Positions 25,801-32,816 of a DNA stretch of 64,000 nucleotides are shown in pieces. The notes beneath the pieces are model-generated. The model ran no database searches. It worked only from the letters and a program-made list of their open reading frames with translations, and was not told where the DNA came from. The stretch is from Streptomyces aquilus (GTDB lineage: Bacteria > Actinomycetota > Actinomycetes > Streptomycetales > Streptomycetaceae). A program made the translations under genes and the position numbers. Position 1 is the stretch's first letter. The number at the start of each line of letters is the position of its first letter. The stretch lies in NCBI RefSeq assembly GCF_003955715.1, contig NZ_CP034463.1, positions 7,874,001 through 7,938,000 of the forward strand, written 5' to 3'.

Positions 25801-25921
25801 CCCAGTCCACGACCAGGACCCTTTTGCCCCGTGAGGCCAGGATCCAGGCCGCGTTGGCCAGGGCCATGGTGCGCCCGGTGCCGCCCTTGTACGAGTAGAA
25901 GGTGACGATCCGCGCCCTCAA
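22823..25921 (-). CDS. ParA-like ATPase - SEFIR - NACHT - four-TM fusion protein
   Basis: A 1032-residue multidomain protein. Residues 1-300 are ParA/MinD-like with KGGTGRTMAL at 12-21, where Arg replaces the second Walker A Lys (the KGGVGR variant); VLVVDWDLEAPG is intact. Residues 341-480 form a SEFIR/TIR-like domain (VFITYAYDSPDHFEAVREL, ARLDLPPGQRGEDWPSW). A NACHT-type STAND ATPase follows: GAPGSGKTTAAYQL at 575-588, Walker B LPFLDGLDEL at 652-661, sensor TSRTSEY. Four predicted membrane helices lie near 847-865, 869-887, 924-942 and 948-966. The tail FRHAALQEVL is typical of NACHT winged-helix ends. Its TTG start overlaps the stop of the TIR gene (TTGA). The parts suggest a sensor-switch-membrane effector, such as a phage-defence or stress-signalling NLR. 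Function is inference. Confidence 0.85.
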   Translation of the reverse strand: MRARIVTFYSYKGGTGRTMALANAAWILASRGKRVLVVDWDLEAPGLHRYFHPFLPDGELRSSPGIMDLVWEFATSATDPATPDEPDWYEPLAAIQPYAMSVEHDFLEPGSIDLVPAGRQDHLYSTLVSTFDWNNFYERLGGGSFIEALKRSMREHYDYVLIDSRTGLSDTAGICTVQLPDILVNCFTLSNQAIDGAEAVAASVHRQRAGNQLRMFPVPMRVDQGEADRLEQGRRYARAKFGRYLSHVPDPERYWGAVEVPYQPGYAYEELLAAVRDEPLRPASLLASSERLVAYLTDGEITQVRPLEEPERRGLLRQFMRTVPVAPAALTPSDPEQSGRRVFITYAYDSPDHFEAVRELWFLLRGHGIDARLDLPPGQRGEDWPSWQRGQLVGSELVLPVLSPGYHSMPDGEATQLRDVYYAYPDRFLAISLPGGPPDGLPEFLMPLRRAEATDLTAEGVRPVAELINRRAVIEKSVQVRAPLVEKANWGPSAFDPELARAAEALSYAVERNLREVWKRRDFDDRHGLPIRWSLSRRVVSRSDPGRMSLASGDLLRDLYRLFDAVPDGRLVLIGAPGSGKTTAAYQLAAALLEMRTLRGAVPVMLSLASWHPRTQSLTDWIIDCLRTDYPALLTELGPDVLALLVDEGWVLPFLDGLDELPPESRAVAIEALNHAQGSMYVLTSRTSEYEDVVRQGGLPLRRAAVLELEPLGMQDAFRYLSQNLLPGDDRWDLVFDHLRGRPSHPLARALSTPFMLRMAMEVYRDPSTDPSDLLALTDSAQVQRHLLDGFIPAVYRYSAPTLTRPDRASRWLAFLARHMEGLQTRDFAWWELHRVYGPLRLRLRLGGAAVVLTAPLLSVGLSLHGGARIFYLAVAGAFLALVVLATARSPQPRWAFLPRLGRSRQAPDAVSPRQSLRRDLRAALFAPVVAGVTTMAAFAASGSWNPASLLFAFLMIALPTSALMLRGRASPRYYVVVGSLALTGRGPRRLMRFLEEAHQLGVLRRSGSVYQFRHAALQEVLATREGQERNR

Positions 25922-27162
25922 CGCCCCAGCCCTCCGGGTCCGGTGAGCACCGGCCGGAACTGCGGCCCGGCCTCGTCGACGCGGCGTACGACCTCGGCCA
26001 TGCGCATGATGCGTCCCTGGATCTCGATGAGCACCTGCCCGAGGACCCGCTCGAAGTCCTCCATCGAGGGCAGGTCGCCCCGGAAGGCGCCGCCGCCCGC
26101 ATCCATCCAGTTGCCCAAGCCGGCGAAGAGCCGGTTGTAGAGATGGTTGCCCTGTGGCTGCTTGCGCAGCTCGTCGAGGTCCGCGGGAACCAGGATGACG
26201 GAGTTGCGCGACCGGGTCCGGTCCAGCCTGGCGAACAGCTCCTGGAACGACGCCAGTTCGGTCGCCCAGGGATCGACGATCAGCACGACCAGGCACTGGT
26301 GTTCCGCCGGCCCGTCGAGGAGCGTGAACAACGAGTCGTCGGCGGGCACCACCTGTGACTCCATCTCCCGGGTGGAGGCCACGTTCTGGGCGCGGGCGAC
26401 GATACTGCCCGAGGACGCCGGATGGTAGGGCCGCCAGTCCACCAACTCCTCGCCGTACATGTCGAGTTCGGCATGGGCGATGTTCAGCATGTCGTTCCGT
26501 CGGCCTACCGCCACGACGAACACCACCTTTCTGGCACCCCGTGCGGCACGCGCCGCGGGGACCCGCCCGTTCGCGGGGCCGGGCCGCTCGGCCGGGGCGA
26601 AGGCGTTGGGCAGGGAGAGGAGGTCGGGGATCGGAAAGCGGTCCGGGGGAGTCTCCGCGGCCTTGAGGATCATGTCGGCGTAGCGGTCCAGGAAGTCGAC
26701 GTACTTGTCTTTGTAATCGCGTCGCCGGACGAGGGTCCGGAGCCCGAATTTCTTGTACTCCGTGCCGAATGCGTCCCGGGGATCGTGCAAAGCACCGGCC
26801 ATGGGCGGAAGTTCGCCACGTACCGGTAGCCACCACACCGGAACCACACTCTTCGGCAGAATCCCGGTCGCCTCCTGGTGGGCAGTCAGGCGGGTGGCGA
26901 ACGCGGACCACTCCTGGCCACTCACGTGGCTGGCGAAGTAGTGCGGTGAATACACCGGTACGAAGACCTTGCACTGCGCCAGGGCCTCACCCAGCATGTC
27001 GGCCCACGACTGCCCGCTCTGCTGCTCCCGGTCGATGAAACCCACCGAACCGAGGGGCAGGCCGCCCCGAGTGGACACCTCGCGGCACAGATGCTCGTAG
27101 AAGCGGTCCAGGTACGGGTCCACGAGATCGGATCGCGCATAGCTGAAGAAGAAGTGCGCCAC
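25918..27162 (-). CDS. TIR-like protein of the FxsC type
   Basis: A 414-residue protein. Residues 1-135 form a TIR-like domain: FFFSYARSDLVDPYLDRFYE, VGFIDREQQSGQSW, VFVPVYSPHYF, then SGQEWSAF with Glu84 where TIR NADases have the catalytic Glu. Residues 205-410 form a second alpha/beta region (VVFVVAVGRRNDM, VVLIVDPWA, VILVPADLDE) known from FxsC proteins of the FxSxx-COOH system. No FxsA or FxsB gene is visible. The GTG start has GAGGT a few bases upstream. It is first in a two-gene operon with the NACHT protein. A role in NAD cleavage or TIR-SEFIR signalling is possible; Glu84 alone does not prove enzymatic activity. Confidence 0.83.
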   Translation of the reverse strand: MAHFFFSYARSDLVDPYLDRFYEHLCREVSTRGGLPLGSVGFIDREQQSGQSWADMLGEALAQCKVFVPVYSPHYFASHVSGQEWSAFATRLTAHQEATGILPKSVVPVWWLPVRGELPPMAGALHDPRDAFGTEYKKFGLRTLVRRRDYKDKYVDFLDRYADMILKAAETPPDRFPIPDLLSLPNAFAPAERPGPANGRVPAARAARGARKVVFVVAVGRRNDMLNIAHAELDMYGEELVDWRPYHPASSGSIVARAQNVASTREMESQVVPADDSLFTLLDGPAEHQCLVVLIVDPWATELASFQELFARLDRTRSRNSVILVPADLDELRKQPQGNHLYNRLFAGLGNWMDAGGGAFRGDLPSMEDFERVLGQVLIEIQGRIMRMAEVVRRVDEAGPQFRPVLTGPGGLGR

Positions 27163-27361
27163 CTGACCTCACTCGCCGTCGCTGCCCGTCCGGTGGCGTG
27201 ACACTACTGGAAAACGCCGGGGCGGACTCACGGATCATGCCCGGCGAGCGCGATGTCTTCGCAGGTCCGCAACATGGCCGGTCTACACTCAGCCGCAACG
27301 GCCGGTCCCACCGGGGCCGAAAACGGGCAACTCATGCCAGACCCGAAGGGTATTCGGCGTT

Positions 27362-28474
27362 TTGATACGGATAGATTCAGTCACCAAGCGGTACCCGGAC
27401 GGCACGGTGGCGGTCGACCGGCTCTCGTTGGAGATACCCGACCGCTCCATCACGGTCCTCGTCGGACCCTCGGGCTGCGGCAAGACCACCACCCTGCGCA
27501 TGATCAACCGGATGATCGAGCCCAGCGAGGGCACCATCCTCATCGACGGCAAGGACAGCCGGCAGCAGCCGGTCAACACCCTGCGCCGGTCCATGGGTTA
27601 CGTCATCCAGAACGCCGGCCTCTTCCAGCACCGCACCATCGTCGACAACATCGCGACCGTGCCCCGGCTGCTCGGCTGGAAGAAGGACAAGGCCCGCGAG
27701 CGCGCCCGGGAACTCATGGACCGGGTCGGCCTCGACGCCTCGCTCGCCAAGCGGTACCCGTACCAGCTCTCCGGTGGCCAGCAGCAGCGCGTCGGCGTCG
27801 CCCGGGCGCTCGCCGCCGACCCGCCCGTCCTCCTCATGGACGAGCCGTTCTCCGCCGTCGACCCCGTCGTCCGCAAGGGTTTGCAGGACGAACTGCTGCG
27901 CATCCAGGCCGAGTTGGGCAAGACCATCGTCTTCGTCACGCACGACATCGACGAGGCCGTCAAGCTCGGCACGATGGTCGCCGTGCTGCGCACCGGCGGC
28001 AAGCTCGCCCAGTTCGCACCGCCCGCCGAGCTCCTGTCGCACCCGGCGGACGAGTTCGTGGAGGACTTCCTCGGCGCGGACCGGGGCGTCCGGCGGCTGT
28101 CCTTCTTCCCGTCCACGGGGCTGGAACTGACCATGGCGCCCGTCGTCAAGGCGGGCGGCGGCGCCGAGCGGGCGGCCACCGACGCCGAGTTCCTCCTGGT
28201 GACCGACGCCGACGGCAGGCCGCTCGGCTGGACCAGGCCGCGGGACCTCGCCGCCGACGGCCAACTGCTGCCCTACGGGCGTCCGTTCGTCGCCGGCACC
28301 GACTCGCTGCGGGCCGCGCTGGACTGCGCGGTGCTCTCGCCCACCGGGTGGGCCGTGGCCGTGGACACCGACGGCAAGGTGACCGGCGTGGTGTCCCAGC
28401 AGACGATCGCCCAGGCGATCCGGGGCGCCCACGACGAGGGCCGTACGGACGCGGACGCGAAGGTCACCGGATGA
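27362..28474 (+). CDS. Glycine betaine/choline ABC transporter ATP-binding protein (OpuCA type)
   Basis: A 370-residue ATPase energising uptake of quaternary-amine osmoprotectants. Walker A GPSGCGKTT (around 37), signature LSGGQQQRVGVARAL, Walker B VLLMDEPFSAVD and switch His in VTHDIDEAV are all intact. QNAGLFQHRTI is the OpuA/ProV-like Q-loop. A CBS-like C-terminal domain (about 260-360) matches OpuCA proteins that sense ionic strength. It starts with TTG with GAAGGG upstream. First of three overlapping genes; the binding protein is 6 kb away at 35429. Confidence 0.9.
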   Translation: MIRIDSVTKRYPDGTVAVDRLSLEIPDRSITVLVGPSGCGKTTTLRMINRMIEPSEGTILIDGKDSRQQPVNTLRRSMGYVIQNAGLFQHRTIVDNIATVPRLLGWKKDKARERARELMDRVGLDASLAKRYPYQLSGGQQQRVGVARALAADPPVLLMDEPFSAVDPVVRKGLQDELLRIQAELGKTIVFVTHDIDEAVKLGTMVAVLRTGGKLAQFAPPAELLSHPADEFVEDFLGADRGVRRLSFFPSTGLELTMAPVVKAGGGAERAATDAEFLLVTDADGRPLGWTRPRDLAADGQLLPYGRPFVAGTDSLRAALDCAVLSPTGWAVAVDTDGKVTGVVSQQTIAQAIRGAHDEGRTDADAKVTG

Positions 28475-29175
28475 ACTGGGACCGCCTCTTCGACATCCCC
28501 AGCGACCTCCAGCACAGCTGGCTCGGCCTGGTCGGCCTGCATCTGCGCGAGGCCCTGCTCCCGGTCCTCGCCGGGCTGCTGGTCTCGCTCCCGCTGGCCC
28601 AACTCTGCGTGCGCTTCCGCTGGTTGTACCCGCCGGTGCTCTGGGTGACCACCATCCTCTACGCGATCCCCTCGCTGGCCTTCTTCGTCCTCCTCATCGA
28701 CTACACCGGCCAGACCGAGCTCACGGTGATGATCCCGCTCACCGTCTACAGCCTCGTCGTGCTGGTCCCGGCGATCGTCGACGGCGTCCGCTCGGTCCCG
28801 CAGGAGACCCTCGCCGCCGCGACCGCCATGGGCCTCGGACCCGTACGCCGTTACGTCCAGGTCCAGTTGCCGATCGCGGTGCCCGCCATCATCGCGGGTC
28901 TGCGGGTCGCCACCGTGTCCAGCATCAGCCTGGTCAGCATCGGCAGCATCATCGGCAACCAGGGCGCCCTCGGCAATCTCATCAACGACGCCAACATCTA
29001 CAACCGGCCCGAGCTCGCCGTGAACGCCGTGCTCAGCATGGCGCTGCTCGCCCTCCTCACCGACGGCGCCCTGGTCGCCGTACGGCTGGTGCTGACGCCG
29101 TGGATGCCGCGCCGGGTGACGCGTGCGCGGACGAAGACGAAGACGAGTGCGCCTGCGACTGCGAAGGAAGTCTGA
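28471..29175 (+). CDS. Glycine betaine ABC transporter permease (OpuCB/OpuCD type)
   Basis: A 234-residue inner-membrane permease with about six helices. The EAA-like loop ATAMGLGPVRRYVQVQLPIA contacts the ATPase. VPAIIAGLRVATVSSISLVS is conserved in the OpuC family. The start ATG overlaps the ATPase stop (ATGA), showing tight coupling. The Lys/Thr-rich cytoplasmic tail (RTKTKTSAPATAKEV) is specific to this protein. Confidence 0.9.
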   Translation: MNWDRLFDIPSDLQHSWLGLVGLHLREALLPVLAGLLVSLPLAQLCVRFRWLYPPVLWVTTILYAIPSLAFFVLLIDYTGQTELTVMIPLTVYSLVVLVPAIVDGVRSVPQETLAAATAMGLGPVRRYVQVQLPIAVPAIIAGLRVATVSSISLVSIGSIIGNQGALGNLINDANIYNRPELAVNAVLSMALLALLTDGALVAVRLVLTPWMPRRVTRARTKTKTSAPATAKEV

Positions 29176-29843
29176 TGAACCTGTTCCACTTCATCGACGC
29201 GTTCTTCAGCGACAACGCGCACTGGCACGGCTACGACGGCATCCCCACCCGGCTCGCCGAACACCTCGGCTACACCCTGGAGGCGCTGGGCCTCGCCGTC
29301 CTGATCGGCCTGCCGGTCGGCCTGGTCACCGGCCACTACGGCCGCGGCGGCAACGCCCTCTCCCTCATCGCCACCGCATGGCGGGCGCTGCCCACCTTCG
29401 GTCTGCTCGTGCTGCTGACCCTGCTGTACGGGTTCGGCCTGGTGAACGTCATGGTGCCGCTCGTCGTTCTCGCCGTGCCGCCCATCCTGGTCACCACCTA
29501 CGAGGCGATGCGCTCCGTCGATCCCTCGCCGGTGGACGCGGCGCGGGGCATGGGCATGAGCGAGGCCGGGGTGCTGTTCCAGGTCGAACTCCCGGCCGCG
29601 CTCCCGCTGGTGCTCAGCGGCATCCGCTCGGGCGCCATCCAGATCGTCTCCACGGCCACCATCGCCGCGTACGTCGGTCTCGGCGGCCTCGGCCGGTTCA
29701 TCATCGACGGCCTCTACCAGCGCGACTACGAGAAGGTCGTGGGCGGCGCCACGCTGGTCGCCGGCATGGCACTGACGACGCTCGCCGTGTTCTGGGCGGC
29801 GGGAAGGGTCGCGGTGTCGCCGGGGGTGCGGCGCAGCGGGTGA
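29175..29843 (+). CDS. Second glycine betaine ABC transporter permease
   Basis: A 222-residue permease partner with the EAA loop ARGMGMSEAGVLFQVELPAA and SGIRSGAIQIVSTATIAAYV. It starts one base inside the previous stop (TGATG). The two permeases and the ATPase form the membrane part of an OpuC-type importer. The gene ends 18 bases before the convergent decarboxylase-family gene, with no clear terminator between. Confidence 0.9.
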   Translation: MNLFHFIDAFFSDNAHWHGYDGIPTRLAEHLGYTLEALGLAVLIGLPVGLVTGHYGRGGNALSLIATAWRALPTFGLLVLLTLLYGFGLVNVMVPLVVLAVPPILVTTYEAMRSVDPSPVDAARGMGMSEAGVLFQVELPAALPLVLSGIRSGAIQIVSTATIAAYVGLGGLGRFIIDGLYQRDYEKVVGGATLVAGMALTTLAVFWAAGRVAVSPGVRRSG

Positions 29844-29861
29844 ACACTGCGCCGCCGCCCG

Positions 29862-30347
29862 TCAGTTCGACAGCTTGGCGAACATGCCGGGCTCGTAGTC
29901 CCCGCCCTGCTTGTGCACCATCACGTTCATCCGGGTGGCCGCGTTGATCAGGGAGATGACGCAGACCAGCGTGCCCACCTCATCGTCGTCGAAGTGCTTG
30001 CGCACCTCGGCCCAGGTCTCGTCCGTGACGCCCTGGGCCGAGTCGGCCAGCCGCGTGCCTTCCTCGGCGAGCGCCAGCGCGGCCCGCTCGGCCTCCGTGA
30101 ACACGGTGCTGTGCCGCCAGGCGGAGACGAGCGCGAGCCGGACCGCGCTCTCGCCCGCCGCCGCGGCCTCCTTGGTGTGGATGTCCACGCAGAAGCCGCA
30201 GCCGTTGATCTGCCCGACCCGCAGCTCCACCAGCTCTCGCAGGCTCTTGGGCAGCGTGGACTCCTCCAGCGCCAGGGAGACGTTGTAGAAGCGCTTGGCG
30301 ACCTTCGCGGCGGTCGGACTGTCGAACAGGTCGAAACGGGGTTCCAT
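29862..30347 (-). CDS. Carboxymuconolactone decarboxylase-family (AhpD-like) protein
   Basis: A 161-residue all-alpha protein of the CMD/AhpD family. LRVGQINGCGFCVDIHTKEA carries the CxxC pair of AhpD-like peroxidases, so a peroxide- or thiol-linked activity is likely. GTGAGGACG precedes the ATG. It is divergent from an ECF41 sigma factor gene, and the CMD family is one of the classic ECF41 partners. The promoter read at 30387-30413 is of that sigma's type. The physiological substrate is unknown. Confidence 0.9.
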   Translation of the reverse strand: MEPRFDLFDSPTAAKVAKRFYNVSLALEESTLPKSLRELVELRVGQINGCGFCVDIHTKEAAAAGESAVRLALVSAWRHSTVFTEAERAALALAEEGTRLADSAQGVTDETWAEVRKHFDDDEVGTLVCVISLINAATRMNVMVHKQGGDYEPGMFAKLSN

Positions 30348-30386
30348 GGCGTCGTCCTCACTCTGGGATGTGCTTGACGAACACGA

Positions 30387-30413
30387 GACGCCGGCCGCAC
30401 GGACCCTGTGACA
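30387..30413 (-). promoter_or_regulatory. ECF41-type promoter for the CMD gene
   Basis: On the minus strand the order is TGTCACA (30413-30407), a 16-base spacer, then CGTC (30390-30387), the published ECF41 promoter pattern. It lies about 40 bases upstream of the CMD start. A second TGTGACA word at 30423-30429 has no CGTC partner. Confidence 0.8.
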
Positions 30414-30447
30414 GCGGGGAGTTGTGACACACGCCACGGACGACGGG

Positions 30448-30474
30448 TGTCACAGAACCGCCGCGACCGGCGTC
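30448..30474 (+). promoter_or_regulatory. ECF41-type promoter for the sigma factor gene
   Basis: TGTCACA (30448-30454), a 16-base spacer and CGTC (30471-30474), the same layout as the divergent copy. Transcription would begin near 30480-30483, at or beside the start codon, so the mRNA may be leaderless. It implies positive autoregulation. Confidence 0.8.
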
Positions 30475-30482
30475 CCATGCGT

Positions 30483-31355
30483 ATGGACACCCCGGACGCC
30501 ACCGAGGCCTTCGTCGCCCACCGCAACCTGCTCTTCACCGTCGCCTACGAGATGCTCGGCTCGGCCGCCGACGCCGAGGACGTCCTCCAGGAGACCTGGC
30601 TGCGCTGGGCGGACGTCGACCACGCGACGGTCCGCGAGCCGCGCGCCTACCTGGTCCGTACGACCACCCGGCAGGCCCTGACCCGGCTGCGCACCCTGCG
30701 CCGCCGCAAGGAGACCTACGTCGGCCCCTGGCTGCCCGAACCGCTGCTCACCGCCCCCGACGTCGCCGAGGACGTCGAACTCGCCGACAGCGTCTCCATG
30801 GCGATGCTGCTGGTCCTGGAGACCCTCACGCCGACCGAGCGCGCGGTGTTCGTGCTGCGCGAGGTGTTCGACCTGGGATACGACGAGATCGCGGAGGCCG
30901 TCGGCAAGACCCCGGCGGCGGTGCGGCAGATCGCGCATCGGGCCCGGACCCATGTGGCGGCTCGTCGCCCGCGCGAGATCGTCTCGCAGGCCGAGACCCG
31001 CGGTGTCCTGGACGCCTTCCGCGGGGCCGTGGACACCGGTGACCTTCAGGGGCTGCTGGATCTCATCGCACCGGACGTGGTCCTGCTGACCGACGGCGGC
31101 GGCGTGGTCCAGGCCGCGCCCGCGCCCATCGTCGGCGCCGCGCAGGTGGCCCGGGTGCTCGGCAACATCACCGGCGCGCTGTCGATGCGGCCCACCCGGG
31201 TCAACGGCTACCCGGCGCTCACCCTCTTCCAGGACGGCGCCGTCCACAGCGTCATGGCGGTGCGGATCGACGACGGCCGTATCACCGGCCTGTACGCGGT
31301 GCGCAACCCGGAGAAGCTGTCGCGCCTGGACCGGGAGACCGCGGTGAGCCGCTGA
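30483..31355 (+). CDS. ECF41-family RNA polymerase sigma factor
   Basis: A 290-residue sigma factor of about the ECF41 length. Region 2 (LLFTVAYEMLGSAADAEDVL, QETWLRW) and region 4 (LTPTERAVFVLREVFDLGYD, then GKTPAAVRQIAHRAR) recognise the promoter. The SnoaL-like C-terminal extension carries the group motifs WLPEP, DGGG and NPEKL, which in this group take over regulation in place of an anti-sigma factor. ATG 30483 is chosen because the promoter ends at 30474; ATG 30477 is an alternative. It is divergent from its CMD target. It ends 4 bases before the convergent cvnD gene. Confidence 0.92.
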   Translation: MDTPDATEAFVAHRNLLFTVAYEMLGSAADAEDVLQETWLRWADVDHATVREPRAYLVRTTTRQALTRLRTLRRRKETYVGPWLPEPLLTAPDVAEDVELADSVSMAMLLVLETLTPTERAVFVLREVFDLGYDEIAEAVGKTPAAVRQIAHRARTHVAARRPREIVSQAETRGVLDAFRGAVDTGDLQGLLDLIAPDVVLLTDGGGVVQAAPAPIVGAAQVARVLGNITGALSMRPTRVNGYPALTLFQDGAVHSVMAVRIDDGRITGLYAVRNPEKLSRLDRETAVSR

Positions 31356-31359
31356 ACGG

Positions 31360-31944
31360 TCAGGACTCGGTCCGGGCCAGGGCCAGTTCGAGTACGACGA
31401 GCAGGGCGTCCCGCACCGAGCCGGTCTCCCGCGCGTCGAAGACGACGACAGGGACGTGGTCGGCCACGTCGAGCGCCCAGCGGACCTCGTCCAGGGTGTG
31501 CTCGACCTTCCCGTCGAAGGCGTTGGCGGCGACCGCGAACGGGATCCGCTTGTGCTCGAAGTAGTCGACGGCGGCGTAGCAGTCGTCGAGCCGCCGGGTG
31601 TCGACGATGACCAGCCCGCCGACCGCGCCCTCGACGATGTCGTCCCACATGAACCCGAACCGCTCCTGCCCGGGCGTGCCGAACAGATACAGCTTCAGCG
31701 TCGGGTCGATGGTGATGCAGCCGAAGTCCATCGCCACCGTGGTCGTGGTCTTCTGCGGGGTGAGCGAGAGGTCGTCCACACCCGCCGCGACCTCGGTGAT
31801 GGCCGCCTCGGTGGTCAGCGGCTCGATCTCGGAGATCGAGCCGACGGCGGTGGTCTTGCCCACGCCGAAGCCGCCCGCGATCACCATCTTGACCGGCAGC
31901 GGCGGTCGTACGGCGGCCGGTTCAGCCGTTGTCGCCGTTGTCAC
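31360..31944 (-). CDS. cvnD: Conservon 1 CvnD-type small GTP/ATP-binding protein
   Basis: A 194-residue Ras-like P-loop protein. G1 GGFGVGKTT, G3-like LFGTPGQERF and G4-like AANAFDG are visible. It is the conservon switch that works with the CvnA kinase-like sensor at the membrane. GTG 31944 has GGAAGG upstream and overlaps the cvnC stop by 23 bases. Last gene of the cvnA-B-C-D order. The target pathway is not readable; conservons affect development and antibiotic production in Streptomyces. Confidence 0.9.
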   Translation of the reverse strand: MTTATTAEPAAVRPPLPVKMVIAGGFGVGKTTAVGSISEIEPLTTEAAITEVAAGVDDLSLTPQKTTTTVAMDFGCITIDPTLKLYLFGTPGQERFGFMWDDIVEGAVGGLVIVDTRRLDDCYAAVDYFEHKRIPFAVAANAFDGKVEHTLDEVRWALDVADHVPVVVFDARETGSVRDALLVVLELALARTES

Positions 31945-32347
31945 GGAGTACCTTCCCGGAGTCGGGGATGGCGCGCAGGCCATCGATCAGTCTGCGCAGG
32001 ACGGAAGCGTCGTGCGTGGCGTCGGAGTCGGGCACGTGCACCGTCAGCCGCCCCTCTTCGCGCAGGTCCTCGGCGAGGACCCGGACCACGTTGAGGTGCA
32101 GCCGCAGCCGGGCCGCGAGCTCCGCGATGGACTGCGGGCGGCGGCAGGCGGCCACGATGTCGTGCTGTTCGAAGGAGAGCCCGTCGAGCGCGCCGAGACC
32201 CTCGACGGTGGCCACCACCTGGGTCTCGACGGGCATCGCCCGCCCGGTCGGACCGGCCGCCACCCGGCCGGCGGTGACCAGGAACGGCCGTACGGCGGGG
32301 GCGGGGCCGACCGGGTCGTCGCCCGGAGGTGGGGAGCCGTCCGCCAT
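31922..32347 (-). CDS. cvnC: Conservon 1 CvnC (DUF742) protein
   Basis: A 141-residue DUF742 protein. VRPFLVTAGRVAAG at the start and the winged-helix-like QSIAELAARLRLHLNVVRVL followed by EEGRLTVH are typical. It binds the CvnB and CvnA components in characterised conservons. ATG start 19 bases after cvnB; overlaps cvnD. Confidence 0.9.
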   Translation of the reverse strand: MADGSPPPGDDPVGPAPAVRPFLVTAGRVAAGPTGRAMPVETQVVATVEGLGALDGLSFEQHDIVAACRRPQSIAELAARLRLHLNVVRVLAEDLREEGRLTVHVPDSDATHDASVLRRLIDGLRAIPDSGKVLRDNGDNG

Positions 32348-32366
32348 GGAATGTGTCCGTCCCGGT

Positions 32367-32816
32367 CTACAGGGCCGACGGTGAGCCGACGCTGTTCTTC
32401 AGCGCGAGCACCAGTTGGGGGCTGAGCGCGGTGCCGGCCCGGTTGGCGAACACCGTCATCTCGTAGGCGATGTTGCCGAGCTTGGCCTCCTTGTCGGTGA
32501 CCACGCCGAGGACGGCGCCGCTGCCGATCGCGGAGACCAGGACGTGGCCGCCCTCCAGGTCGATGATGACCTTGTTGAGGCCGCCGAGACCGTAGTTGCC
32601 GGAGGCGCCCGCCGCCAGGCTGGTGATGCCGGAGACGATCGCGGCGAGGCGTTCGGAGTCGGCGTGCTCGCGGAGTTCGGAGACCGCGATGAGCAGTCCG
32701 TCGGAGGAGACGGCGATGGCGTCGACGACGCCCGCGGTCTCGGTCGCGAAACGATTCAACAGCCAGGTGAAGTCGGCTGCGGCGGCCTTGAGTTCGGCCG
32801 AGATCGGCTCACTCAC
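32367..32816 (-). CDS. cvnB: Conservon 1 CvnB (roadblock/LC7) protein
   Basis: A 149-residue roadblock/LC7-domain protein, a likely regulator of the CvnD GTPase. FTWLLNRFATETAGVVDAIA, VSSDGLLIAVS and the closing FANRAGTALSPQLV are family-typical. Its start overlaps the stop of cvnA by four bases. Confidence 0.92.
   Translation of the reverse strand: MSEPISAELKAAAADFTWLLNRFATETAGVVDAIAVSSDGLLIAVSELREHADSERLAAIVSGITSLAAGASGNYGLGGLNKVIIDLEGGHVLVSAIGSGAVLGVVTDKEAKLGNIAYEMTVFANRAGTALSPQLVLALKNSVGSPSAL

Noticed and set aside
22823..27162. Full FxSxx-COOH (FxsABC) system
   Set aside because: Only the FxsC-like part is present; no FxSxx-ending small protein or radical-SAM FxsB could be found in either direction.
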